Source of the DNA: Clostridium sp.
Lineage (GTDB): Bacteria > Bacillota_A > Clostridia > Lachnospirales > Lachnospiraceae
Assembly (NCBI GenBank): GCA_023666975.1
Contig: JAMPAW010000002.1
Location: 76,643-116,847, forward strand
Reading direction: 5' to 3'
DNA: 40,205 nucleotides
Part shown: positions 32,587 through 40,205 of the stretch, one piece after another
Layout: each line of letters begins with the position of its first letter
How positions within the stretch are numbered: the stretch's first letter is position 1
Position numbers and translations under genes: made by a program
Notes under the pieces: generated by a model
Databases searched by the model: none
What the model saw: only the letters and a program-made list of their open reading frames with translations
What the model was told of the DNA's origin: nothing

Positions 32587-33368
32587 TATTTCATAAACTC
32601 CTGATACTCCGCCAGAACCTCCGCCGGATTACCGATCCGCTTAATCTCCCCTTCGTGCATCCACATTACCCGGTCACACAAGCTCTGAAGAGTGTCTTCG
32701 TTATGGGATACAATGACCACTGTACGGTCTTTATTGGAAATCAGTTCTTTCATCTTCCTAAAACTTTTTTTCTTAAACTTGGCATCTCCGACACTCAGCA
32801 CCTCGTCCACCAGCATAATCTCCGTTTCCAATATTGCCGTGATCGAGAAAGCAAGCTTGGAATGCATACCGCTGGAATATGTTTTCACCGGCATATCAAT
32901 AAACTTTCCCAGCTCGGCAAATTCGATAATCTCCGGCATCTTCTCCCGAATCTGTTCCTCCGAGAAGCCTAACAGCATGCCGGAAAGTAAAATATTTTCT
33001 CTTCCGGTAACCTCATTTTGAAATCCGACGCCAATAGACAGCAGGGAAACCGTATGTCCTTTCAAGTCAATGCTTCCACTGTCCGGACAAAATATTCCTG
33101 CCAGTGCTTTTAGCATCGTGGATTTACCGCTTCCATTTTTGCCTATGATACCCAAAATTTCACCTTTGGTCACGGAAAAAGAGACATCTTTTACTGCCTG
33201 AAATTCTTCTACATGCGCTTTTTTCAGTTTTAAAAGGCTCTTTTTAATCGAATATGCCTGAATATTCTTATAACCAATCCGCAGGTTTTTCACCTCAATG
33301 GCAATATCTGCGCCCTCATTTACCGCCTCTGTTGTCTTTTCCTGTACTTCTTCTTTTAATTCTTCCAT
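32586..33368 (-). CDS. tagH: Teichoic acid ABC exporter ATPase (TagH-like)
   Basis: TagH is the ATPase of the exporter that flips teichoic acid across the membrane with TagG. The 260-residue protein has Walker A IIGKNGSGKST (about residues 74-84). The signature is VKTYSSGMHSKLAFSI and Walker B is IMLVDEVLSVGD, followed by VIVSHNED. The N-terminal extension of about 20 residues is acidic. The related O-antigen/polysaccharide exporter subfamily shares these features, so the substrate is inferred from the neighbours. It overlaps tagG and the transferase gene by single bases (TAATG). It lacks the long C-terminal domain of Bacillus TagH. Confidence 0.92.
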   Translation of the reverse strand: MEELKEEVQEKTTEAVNEGADIAIEVKNLRIGYKNIQAYSIKKSLLKLKKAHVEEFQAVKDVSFSVTKGEILGIIGKNGSGKSTMLKALAGIFCPDSGSIDLKGHTVSLLSIGVGFQNEVTGRENILLSGMLLGFSEEQIREKMPEIIEFAELGKFIDMPVKTYSSGMHSKLAFSITAILETEIMLVDEVLSVGDAKFKKKSFRKMKELISNKDRTVVIVSHNEDTLQSLCDRVMWMHEGEIKRIGNPAEVLAEYQEFMK

Positions 33369-34159
33369 TAAATCACCTTCACATAACTGTTTTCATTCTT
33401 ATAAATTGTATGGATACCGATCATGGACAATACGACTGCCGCCGCTCCCCAAAGGATCAGAGCCAGCCAGTCCGGTCCCTGCCGATAGAGGAGAACATTT
33501 CTCATATCCCTTATCAAAAATGCCATCGGATTCCCGTAGGTCAGCAGCTTTGCCGCAAGCGGGTAATCCGGCCCTAAACGGGTATCTATATTATACATGA
33601 TACCGGTCATATAAAACAAAAGCTGCATCACAATATTAATGACATTTCCCAAATCCTCGATAAACACACCAAAATGCATCAGATTCACGGATATGGCAAA
33701 GGTGACGAAAAACATGACCAGAAAAATCGGAATACAGCAGAAAACATAATAGGATAAATCCACCCGGAAAACAAGCATCATCAGGATAACGATTACGCAT
33801 GAAATCATCATCTTAAATCCGTTTATCATCATATTGGATATCAGTAAAACAAATTTGGGTATATAGACCTTGGATACAATCGGCTTATTCCGTTTTATCA
33901 TTCTCACGCTCTGCTGGACATTTTTACTGAAAAATCCCCACATTGTCTGCCCGATAAACAAGAACGGAATAAAATACTGCTCCTTGGCCTTAAAAACGAT
34001 ACCAAAAATCAGATAATATACCATCATCGAGAGCAGCGGGTCCAACACCCACCATATCCAGTTTAAATAGGAATTGGCAACCTCCGTCTTAAGTGAAGAC
34101 TTGGCCGCTCTCACCTCATATGCGTAATACTTAATCACATCATCAAAAAATCGTTTCAT
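33368..34159 (-). CDS. tagG: Teichoic acid ABC exporter permease (TagG-like)
   Basis: TagG is the membrane half of the polymer exporter. The 263-residue protein has an ABC-2 type layout: MKRFFDDVIKYYAYEVRAAK at the cytoplasmic start, then about six membrane helices (for example WIWWVLDPLLSMMVYYLIFG, and a helix near residue 100). RMIKRNKPIVSKVYIPKF is typical of the family. The start is taken at 34159, 8 nt after GAGGAG; an ATG two codons upstream has only 2 nt spacing. A strong promoter lies immediately upstream, with a leader of about 16 nt. It overlaps tagH by one base. Substrate is inferred from the cluster. Confidence 0.92.
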   Translation of the reverse strand: MKRFFDDVIKYYAYEVRAAKSSLKTEVANSYLNWIWWVLDPLLSMMVYYLIFGIVFKAKEQYFIPFLFIGQTMWGFFSKNVQQSVRMIKRNKPIVSKVYIPKFVLLISNMMINGFKMMISCVIVILMMLVFRVDLSYYVFCCIPIFLVMFFVTFAISVNLMHFGVFIEDLGNVINIVMQLLFYMTGIMYNIDTRLGPDYPLAAKLLTYGNPMAFLIRDMRNVLLYRQGPDWLALILWGAAAVVLSMIGIHTIYKNENSYVKVI

Positions 34160-34181
34160 TCTCATATCTCCTCATTCGCCC

Positions 34182-34210
34182 ATTATATCATAGAATACCC
34201 AAATCCACAA
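34182..34210 (-). promoter_or_regulatory. Strong candidate promoter of tagGH and the downstream teichoic genes
   Basis: On the minus strand TTGTGG (34205-34210), exactly 17 nt, then TATAAT (34182-34187) with an extended TGA before it. The expected start lies near 34175. The GAGGAG ribosome site (34168-34173) would then be almost at the 5' end, giving a very short leader. Confidence 0.7.
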
Positions 34211-34238
34211 GGTAGTTTACAAACAGACAAGTCACTCA

Positions 34239-36011
34239 TCACTGCCGTTCACCCAATAAGCTAAGTATAAAATCAGCCACGCGCTCTGACGATTTTCCGT
34301 CTAAATCATCAAAGAACCTGTGCTTAAAATCTTTAATTTTGTCCTGTCCGTACTCTCCACTCTTAATGGCATGCGCAATATCCTCCTGTGTGCGGACAAT
34401 TTGGCCTGGGACAAAATTTTTAAACGGATAATAGAAATCCCTGTTTACCACATATTCCTCTAAGTCAAAAGCATAGAACAGCATCGGGATATTTAAAAGG
34501 GAGGCCTCAAAAATAACGGAAGAATAATCCGTAATCAGTACATCCGTGATAAACAGCAAATCGTTAATCTCCGATTCCTTTGACAGGTCAAGTATCTGTG
34601 CTCCCCATTCCCCATCCACAGGATGAATCTCCTTCACAAAAGGATGATGCTTAATTATGAGCACATAATCCTCTCCCAATGCCTTTAACAGCTTACCGGT
34701 GTCCAATTTTTCAAACGGATAGTAAGCTGTTCCCACACCGTTTCCCCTGAAAGTCGGTGCAAACATAATCACTTTCTTATCCTTCAGTACCGGATAGGTT
34801 TGATATAGTTTTTCTCTAATCTCTACTTTATATTCTTCTTTGAAGAAATCATCTGTTCTCGGCACACCTAATGCCTTGACGTTTCCCTCATCAATACCAA
34901 ATCCCTCCGCATAAAAGCGGCGGATTTCCGATGAACTGACCATCGCATAATCATAATTTCTGTGATTCCTGCTTGTCTGCTCCGGTCCGCCATCTTTTCC
35001 GATTCTCGAAAATCCAAAGGTCTTAAATGCTCCGCATGCATGCCAAAGCTGTACCAGCTTACGCTTCTTCAATGCCCATATGCCGTTTAATATCGGTGTA
35101 AAGTCATCTACGACAATTACCCTGCTTTTGGCAATCTTACTGGCGAGAGAAAATATTTTCCCCATTTTGATATACTTGGTCTTCCCCGGTTCCAGCCAAA
35201 ACAGCACATCAGCGTCCTTCTCCTTAAGCACCTCATTGACATAGGCAATATTTCCCGTCAGATCGTCCCGCCTTGACGACATAAACAAGATACTTTTCTT
35301 TCTCGAAAACAGCGACAAAAACGAAGCTGCCAGATTCAAAATCATATGTTTTATCGATGCGATATTAATTCCCCATCTGCAAAAGTAGGAAAATCTCCAC
35401 TTTGCGAAAAGAATGGTTCTCTTTAACTGGCTTCCGCCAAAAGTAACCTCCATCTTCATCCTTCTGTTTCCCAGTACCACTACATAAAAGCTGTCCAGAA
35501 GAAACAGCGGAATCAGCAATATTCCAATCAAAAATTCGATAATGCGGTAAATGCTGCAAAGAACAAACAAAATCCCGTTCTCTTTAATTGGTTTAACCGG
35601 CTTTTTCCGGCGTATGATAATTTGTTTATCCTCCAGCAGACACGCGTATTCGTTTTCTTCCTTGACCTGGTTAAAGTCCATATTGTCAACGGTGACATTC
35701 ACATACTCCGCACCGTCGTAAGCCTGAATAATCACCTTAAAATCATTCAAATTTCTATTCCAAAACACATTATCCAGCTCGTAATCCAATACCGCATAGC
35801 CAATGTAATTCCCCTGTTCGTCAAAACTGGTATCCGTAACCGGCAGCGGCAGGTATCTTACCTCTGTCTCGTTTTCAAATCGGACACATAGCTTAATTTC
35901 CACATTTTCCGGTTCCCCCGAAGTATTTTTTACAATCGCGCCCAGTGTCATCACATTTTTTCTAATTGCCAGCCGGTCAATATTCACCTCGGTATCTACA
36001 TTTAGTCTCAT
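34239..36011 (-). CDS. CDP-alcohol phosphotransferase with N-terminal extension (TagF/TarL family)
   Basis: This 590-residue protein has a C-terminal Glyphos_transf domain at about residues 240-585. It contains KLVQLWHACGAFKTFGF, VPRTDDFFKEE, VIMFAPTFRGNG, IIKHHPFV and ITDYSSVIFEASLLNIP. Residues 1-135 form a beta-rich domain of unrecognised type. A hydrophobic segment at 146-180 is a likely membrane helix or hairpin. The extension could hold a lipid-linked acceptor, but this is inference. It starts 28 nt after the glycosyltransferase stop. GGATG-like spacing gives a weak ribosome site (AGGATG, 6 nt). Its donor, CDP-glycerol or CDP-ribitol, cannot be decided. Confidence 0.9.
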   Translation of the reverse strand: MRLNVDTEVNIDRLAIRKNVMTLGAIVKNTSGEPENVEIKLCVRFENETEVRYLPLPVTDTSFDEQGNYIGYAVLDYELDNVFWNRNLNDFKVIIQAYDGAEYVNVTVDNMDFNQVKEENEYACLLEDKQIIIRRKKPVKPIKENGILFVLCSIYRIIEFLIGILLIPLFLLDSFYVVVLGNRRMKMEVTFGGSQLKRTILFAKWRFSYFCRWGINIASIKHMILNLAASFLSLFSRKKSILFMSSRRDDLTGNIAYVNEVLKEKDADVLFWLEPGKTKYIKMGKIFSLASKIAKSRVIVVDDFTPILNGIWALKKRKLVQLWHACGAFKTFGFSRIGKDGGPEQTSRNHRNYDYAMVSSSEIRRFYAEGFGIDEGNVKALGVPRTDDFFKEEYKVEIREKLYQTYPVLKDKKVIMFAPTFRGNGVGTAYYPFEKLDTGKLLKALGEDYVLIIKHHPFVKEIHPVDGEWGAQILDLSKESEINDLLFITDVLITDYSSVIFEASLLNIPMLFYAFDLEEYVVNRDFYYPFKNFVPGQIVRTQEDIAHAIKSGEYGQDKIKDFKHRFFDDLDGKSSERVADFILSLLGERQ

Positions 36012-36039
36012 CTTTCATCCTACTCTTTCTAAATTGCGG

Positions 36040-37263
36040 TTATTTTCCTGCATTTCCTTTTCCGGCTCCTCTCAGCTTATGATAAAAAGCCGTGAGCATA
36101 GCCATAAATTTATAGCGCTTGGTACTTTTGATGTAAAGCAGTTCCTTCTCTTTTTTTTGCAGCTCCTTTTTCTCACGCTGCAATTCTTTCTTATCTCCCT
36201 GCAGCTCCTTTATCCTGCCGTCCTTATTTTTAATCAGGTTATTCTTTCTTCCTATCGTATCCCGATATTCCCGGTTCTTTTGCAGCAGGTACTGCTCACA
36301 GGTATTTTCCAGAATCATCAGCAAATTATTGTATTCCTGGGGATTAAAATAATATTCCTTTTCCTGCAGTTCAAATCCAAGTGCGTTAAAGCCCTCATCT
36401 TTAAATTGATTATATAATTGCCGGTATCCGTTCAAATCCGATTGAATATTCAGGCTGTATAACATCAGATTCAATATTTTGTTATCCAGCGCACAGCGAA
36501 CCGCCGGGTCCTGCAGTAATCCGTTACACTGAAGCGTGTCATGTACCTTACGCATTGCCTCATATGAACACAGCGGTGTCTCGGAATATCTGGTCGTAAG
36601 ATTCTCCTTCTGACATACCCGATAATGAATCAGCCGTTCTCTCTCTATTGTAACCGACTTCGCCGATACCAGACACATAATGGAAAAATACTGGTCATTT
36701 GCCCTTGCAATTTCCTGAAAATCAATCCCATGCTCCGCCAGAAAAGACCTGCTAATCATCTTATTCCACGGTACACTGGTTGTAAAATAGAGAATATATT
36801 TTCCGATTGTCTCCCTGGAAAAAGGAATCTCCTCCGGAAGAAAATTTTCCCTGAGATATTGAGGCTTATCCACATATTCCTTTTTCTCCGTGTCATACTG
36901 GTCTGCATTACAGACACACATTTCCGCCGAATCTCTTTTACATGCTGCGTACATTCTCTCTAGCAGCTCCGGCTCAAACAAATCATCACTGTCCAGAAAA
37001 AGGACATACTCTCCTACCGCATTGCGCAATCCCAGATTTCTTGCCGCCCCTGCGTTTGCCTTTGGCTGCTCAAATACCCGGATTCTGCTGTCCTCTTTTT
37101 CGTAATTTCTCAGAATACCAACCGTATCGTCAGTGGATTCATCGTCCACGCAGATGATCTCAATCTCCTTAAGCGTCTGCGCCAGAATATACCCCATGGT
37201 TTCCTCTATATAATCGCTTCCGTTATGGAATGGCATGATTACCGACACCTTCACGTCACTCAT
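36040..37263 (-). CDS. Family 2 glycosyltransferase with C-terminal coiled coil
   Basis: The start is the ATG at 37263 (MSDVKVSVIMPFHNG); the frame runs on to 37329, but this part overlaps the upstream gene and has no family match. The product has 407 residues. The GT-A domain at about 6-230 has VSVIMPFHNGSDYIEE, the nucleotide-binding ICVDDESTDDT, and the DxD-type VLFLDSDDLFEPE. Residues 345-395 are a Lys/Glu/Leu-rich coiled coil (KKELQREKKELQKKEKE), which may bind a partner or the membrane. A family 2 inverting sugar transfer to a wall polymer is the expected role; the sugar is unknown. It overlaps the upstream transferase by 8 nt. Confidence 0.9.
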   Translation of the reverse strand: MSDVKVSVIMPFHNGSDYIEETMGYILAQTLKEIEIICVDDESTDDTVGILRNYEKEDSRIRVFEQPKANAGAARNLGLRNAVGEYVLFLDSDDLFEPELLERMYAACKRDSAEMCVCNADQYDTEKKEYVDKPQYLRENFLPEEIPFSRETIGKYILYFTTSVPWNKMISRSFLAEHGIDFQEIARANDQYFSIMCLVSAKSVTIERERLIHYRVCQKENLTTRYSETPLCSYEAMRKVHDTLQCNGLLQDPAVRCALDNKILNLMLYSLNIQSDLNGYRQLYNQFKDEGFNALGFELQEKEYYFNPQEYNNLLMILENTCEQYLLQKNREYRDTIGRKNNLIKNKDGRIKELQGDKKELQREKKELQKKEKELLYIKSTKRYKFMAMLTAFYHKLRGAGKGNAGK

Positions 37264-38443
37264 TATCCCGTTTTCCTCTCTCCTCACAAATTTTTCCGAC
37301 AACCGCACGACAGCATTCACCGCTTTCATAGCTTCCCAAATGCGCTAAATGTTCAGCTATCCGCAAATCCGCCTCAACCCGGTCATAAGCCCTGATTCGG
37401 TTTTCCAGCTCCTCCATGCTTGCTGCCTTTGCAAAAGGCCACTGCTCCAAACCGACATAAAATCCGGTATTGCGTGTATATTCATCCCTGTCCGGAACAA
37501 ACAGGAAACAGGGCCGTCTCAAAAACGCATAATCCCACACACAGGAAGAATAATCGGTAATCAACATATCCGCCGCACCAAGCAGCTCCTGCATATCGGG
37601 ATAATCCATCACGTCGATAATATGATTCCCCGTCACCCGGATATCCATACTCTCATCCTGATAGCGGTGATAACGGCACATGAAATACCATTGTTCCTCT
37701 CCTGAAGCTTTCACCCGATTCAATACATCGAGCAGATAGTCACTGTCCATAACAACCGGAATCGACGTTTCCCTGTAAGTAGGCGCATATAACACAATCT
37801 TTCCCGTGTCCGGAATGCCATACCGTTTTCTCACCCTTTCGGCCATATCATCAACTTCGCCCCGCACAATCCGGTCATTTCTCGGCGTACCGGCTCTCAA
37901 TACCTCTCCGTTATACCGATAAGTTGTCCGAATCATCTGCTTCTCCTGCTCTTTGCAGCTTGCCAGAAACAAATCGATATTTGCCGCACTAAATTCTGCC
38001 CTTTTTCTCGTCGCCCAATCGGCGTCCGGCCGTTCGTTTTCCACTTTTTTGTAAGCTCCGCCGCCATGCCATGTATTCACCACATACTGCTGTCTTCGGA
38101 AAGGAAACCACGGTGCATAGGAGCCGTTCGTGATAATCACTCCGGCTGTCAGCAGCATCGTAAAAGAAGAAATGGAAAAATGTTTTACCAGCTTAACTCC
38201 CTCTTCCTGTAAAAAGGCATACGTTTTTTTATCGCTAACCGCCCAGACATATTCAAACTCTCCGGAAAAATGTTCCCGCATATACTCATACAAATATTTG
38301 GGATTACAGGAATAGTCATAGGCATGTCCTCCCGTAAGCCCGGTAAACAGTATCCTGTTTTTCTTCACTGGTAGAATCCTGATTGGATATGTGACAATCC
38401 GCACAAGCTCAGAAAACACCACTTTTGCTAACGCCTTATTCAT
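37256..38443 (-). CDS. CDP-glycerol/alcohol phosphotransferase (TagB/TagF family), first gene of the cluster
   Basis: This 395-residue protein contains NRILFTGLTGGHAYDYSCNP near the start, VVNTWHGGGAYKKVE, GTPRNDRIV, IVLYAPTYRETS, and ITDYSSCVWDYAFLRRP. These are Glyphos_transf motifs. The short, single-domain form resembles TagB-like primases and some TagF polymerases. It is the first gene after the candidate promoter at 38475-38503. GGGAG lies about 8 nt before the ATG. It overlaps the glycosyltransferase start by 8 nt. With two further paralogues in the cluster, a division between priming and chain extension is a reasonable inference. Confidence 0.9.
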   Translation of the reverse strand: MNKALAKVVFSELVRIVTYPIRILPVKKNRILFTGLTGGHAYDYSCNPKYLYEYMREHFSGEFEYVWAVSDKKTYAFLQEEGVKLVKHFSISSFTMLLTAGVIITNGSYAPWFPFRRQQYVVNTWHGGGAYKKVENERPDADWATRKRAEFSAANIDLFLASCKEQEKQMIRTTYRYNGEVLRAGTPRNDRIVRGEVDDMAERVRKRYGIPDTGKIVLYAPTYRETSIPVVMDSDYLLDVLNRVKASGEEQWYFMCRYHRYQDESMDIRVTGNHIIDVMDYPDMQELLGAADMLITDYSSCVWDYAFLRRPCFLFVPDRDEYTRNTGFYVGLEQWPFAKAASMEELENRIRAYDRVEADLRIAEHLAHLGSYESGECCRAVVGKICEERGKRDNE

Positions 38444-38474
38444 TCGGAAATACTCCCTTATTACATACTGCTAT

Positions 38475-38503
38475 ATTTTACTCCATACACCAAAATTTGG
38501 CAA
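38475..38503 (-). promoter_or_regulatory. Candidate sigma-A promoter of the wall polymer cluster
   Basis: On the minus strand TTGCCA (38498-38503) and TAAAAT (38475-38480) are separated by exactly 17 nt, each matching the consensus at 5 of 6 positions. It sits just after the spoIVA terminator and about 32 nt before the first transferase gene. Confidence 0.65.
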
Positions 38504-38504
38504 G

Positions 38505-38546
38505 AAAAAAAGAAAAACCGCCAGCCCCATTTATCGGGACTGGCGG
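38505..38546 (-). terminator. Intrinsic terminator of spoIVA
   Basis: On the minus strand an 11-bp GC-rich stem (arms 38536-38546 and 38518-38528, one G-U wobble) encloses a 7-nt loop. A T-rich tract follows (TTTTTC then seven T, to 38505). It starts 7 nt after the spoIVA stop. Confidence 0.92.
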
Positions 38547-38553
38547 AAAACGT

Positions 38554-40029
38554 TCAGATAATGATAAACACCATTCCGCCGTTACTGTCGTTAATGATTT
38601 TTTCCATGGTATCCTGAAGGCGGATTTGGGAATCATCATTAATTTTGTTTGATTTGGAAATCAATCCCTCCTCTACCATCTGCTCCACGGTTTTCCCAAA
38701 AATATTGATTTTCCACAGAGCCTCCGGAGAAGTCTTCAACTGCTCCTTCATATTGGAAAGGAAATCCTTTGCCTGCTCCTCAGTTCCCACAATCGGCGCT
38801 ATCTCCGTCGTCACGTTTGCTTTAATAAAATGCAGTGACGGTGCATTTGCTTTAATCTTTATCCCATACTTCGTTCCGTGTTTAATCAGCTCCGGCTCTG
38901 CCAGCGTAATGTTTTCCTTCTCCGGCATCACCAGACCATACCCTTTCATCTGCACGCTGTTCATTGCATCCGCTACATGCTCGTATTCGTTGCGCTTGCC
39001 GGCAACCTCCCTTAGCATGGTAAGGAAATCATATTCATTCTCTACCGGTGCGCCCAATAAACTGGTAAGCATTTCATAATAATAATTTTCCGGTATGGCG
39101 ATATTCAGATTCACCGTTCCGTCCTTCAAACTCAGGCTGGCAATAAACGAATTACTGATATACTCACTTTCCGGATTGGGAATATCATAGACATTCTTCA
39201 TATCCGTTACCATTGCCATTACCTGTTTTGCATAATCCACAACCGCCTGCTTAATGGGGTGTGTACATTCCAGCGTCTCCGCCCATTTCGGAATACAAAA
39301 GCTGATCTGACTGATTGGAAATTCCAGCAAAATATTTTTCAGCACTTCGATGATATCCTCAGCCTTTAACTGGTCACAATTTACCGGCAGTACCTTTACC
39401 CCATATTGACTGGTAAGCTCCTCCGCCAAATCCTGCGTTTCCCTGCTGCCCGGCTTCACACTGTTCAAAATCACAATGAACGGCTTACCCAGCGATTTCA
39501 TTTCCTCTACCAAATCTTTTTCCACGGGATAAAAACCGTCACGATCAAGCTCGCCAAAAGAGCCGTCACCGGTGATGATTACACCGATCGTCGCATGGTC
39601 TGTCATCACCTTTTTCGTTCCGATATGTGCCGCCTTGGTAAAGGGAATCTCATAATCATACCACGGTGTTTTTACTAATCGCTCTTTCTCCTCCTCCTCA
39701 TGTCCGGAAGCACCTTCTACCATATAACCTACACAATCCACCAAACGCACATTGATGCTGGCCTCATCATTTAAGGCAATCTTCGCTCCCTGCTTCGGAA
39801 TAAATTTCGGTTCCGTTGTGGTAATTGTCCGGCCGGACCCGCTCTGGGGAAGCTCATCTATCGTTCTCTCCTTCTCTGCACCATCTTCCATACCCGGCAA
39901 AACCAATGTTTCCATGAAACGCTTGATAAATGTTGATTTTCCGGTACGCACCGGTCCCACCACACCTATGTACATATCGCCGCCGGTGCGTTCCTTTATA
40001 TCCTGATATACATCAAACTGCTCCTTCAT
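38554..40029 (-). CDS. spoIVA: Stage IV sporulation protein A, coat morphogenetic ATPase
   Basis: SpoIVA polymerises with ATP on the forespore outer membrane and is the base layer for the spore coat and cortex. The start is the ATG at 40029 (MKEQFDVYQDIKERTGGDMY), just after GGAGG; an upstream TTG at 40044 would place that ribosome site inside the gene. The product has 491 residues, almost exactly the 492 of Bacillus. Walker A is GPVRTGKS (residues 25-32). The conserved C-terminal polymerisation end reads MEKIINDSNGGMVFIII. It ends with a strong terminator and has a plausible sigma-E promoter upstream. Its presence implies an endospore former. Confidence 0.98.
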   Translation of the reverse strand: MKEQFDVYQDIKERTGGDMYIGVVGPVRTGKSTFIKRFMETLVLPGMEDGAEKERTIDELPQSGSGRTITTTEPKFIPKQGAKIALNDEASINVRLVDCVGYMVEGASGHEEEEKERLVKTPWYDYEIPFTKAAHIGTKKVMTDHATIGVIITGDGSFGELDRDGFYPVEKDLVEEMKSLGKPFIVILNSVKPGSRETQDLAEELTSQYGVKVLPVNCDQLKAEDIIEVLKNILLEFPISQISFCIPKWAETLECTHPIKQAVVDYAKQVMAMVTDMKNVYDIPNPESEYISNSFIASLSLKDGTVNLNIAIPENYYYEMLTSLLGAPVENEYDFLTMLREVAGKRNEYEHVADAMNSVQMKGYGLVMPEKENITLAEPELIKHGTKYGIKIKANAPSLHFIKANVTTEIAPIVGTEEQAKDFLSNMKEQLKTSPEALWKINIFGKTVEQMVEEGLISKSNKINDDSQIRLQDTMEKIINDSNGGMVFIII

Positions 40030-40091
40030 ATAATCCTCCTTCAACTATTGTTATGTCCGTTCTCCGCCAAAAACCGTGACAGAGTTTTTGA

Positions 40092-40121
40092 AAAAATCAT
40101 CTTGGCAGGCTAATGATTTTT
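40092..40121 (-). repeat. AT-rich hairpin in the spoIVA leader
   Basis: Perfect 9-bp arms (40092-40100 and 40113-40121; AAAAATCAT with ATGATTTTT) enclose a 12-nt loop. On the minus strand it is followed by T residues and lies between the candidate promoter and the gene. It is a weak attenuator-like or chance structure. Confidence 0.35.
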
Positions 40122-40140
40122 CTCATATCGTCTTAAAAAG

Positions 40141-40168
40141 AATATATGCAACAGCTTGATAAATATGT
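40141..40168 (-). promoter_or_regulatory. Candidate sigma-E promoter of spoIVA
   Basis: On the minus strand ACATATT (40162-40168) is followed after 13 nt by CATATATT (40141-40148). This is close to the Bacillus sigma-E consensus (KMATATT, about 14 nt, CATACAHT). The predicted start gives a leader of about 100 nt. Mother-cell expression would fit the known role of spoIVA. Confidence 0.5.
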
Positions 40169-40205
40169 CTGTTTTCATGAAAAAAAGGAACACAGCCACC
40201 GTGTG

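Noticed and set aside
37264..37329. Longer N-terminus for the family 2 glycosyltransferase
   Set aside because: The added 22 residues lie within the upstream gene and precede the typical start of the GT-A domain; the ATG at 37263 fits better.
1..40205. tRNA, rRNA and CRISPR arrays
   Set aside because: No cloverleaf-like conserved loops, rRNA signatures or regularly spaced direct repeats were noticed on reading both strands; no search software was run.

Overview
The window looks like a chromosomal segment of a motile, endospore-forming member of the Clostridia, most likely a Lachnospiraceae relative of Roseburia or Agathobacter. The evidence is a flagellar operon in Gram-positive order, codY next to flgB, spoIVA, a wall teichoic acid cluster and moderate-to-low GC. 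The genus is inferred and is not proved by the sequence. All genes but one lie on the minus strand, so transcription mostly runs from high to low coordinates. No rRNA, tRNA, CRISPR array or prophage was seen.

Positions 1-15.2 kb hold a fla/che-type operon, read as flgB, flgC, fliE, fliF, fliG, fliH, fliI, fliJ, a motE-like gene, fliK, flgD, a small flagellar operon protein gene, flgE, flbD, motA, motB, fliL and fliM. fliM runs off the left edge. The genes encode the rod, MS ring, switch, export ATPase complex, hook and cap, stator and C-ring. A strong intrinsic terminator after flgE and an extended -10 promoter before motA suggest that flgE ends one transcript and that motAB-fliL-fliM is partly separate.

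Positions 15.3-21.9 kb hold codY, topA, dprA, a comM/yifB gene, nrdR and a ylmC/ymxH-like gene. The order dprA-topA-codY-flgB matches Bacillus, but without the trmFO-xerC-clpQ-clpY genes. Two CodY-box-like sequences overlap the predicted codY promoter, which suggests autoregulation.

Positions 21.9-23.2 kb hold the only plus-strand gene, an unknown single-pass membrane protein. Between its predicted promoter and its start lies a 212-bp palindromic MITE-like element flanked by TA. Positions 23.2-27 kb carry deoB, a DAHP synthase gene and a D-alanyl-D-alanine carboxypeptidase gene.

Positions 27-38.4 kb hold scpB and scpA, then a cell-wall polymer cluster: a UDP-glucose dehydrogenase, TarJ- and TarI-like enzymes for CDP-ribitol, three CDP-alcohol phosphotransferases of the TagF/TarL type, a TagGH exporter and a family 2 glycosyltransferase. 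This supports a ribitol- or glycerol-phosphate teichoic polymer, although the lipid-linked initiation enzymes are not in the window. The right end carries spoIVA, the spore coat morphogenetic ATPase, with its own terminator and a plausible sigma-E promoter.
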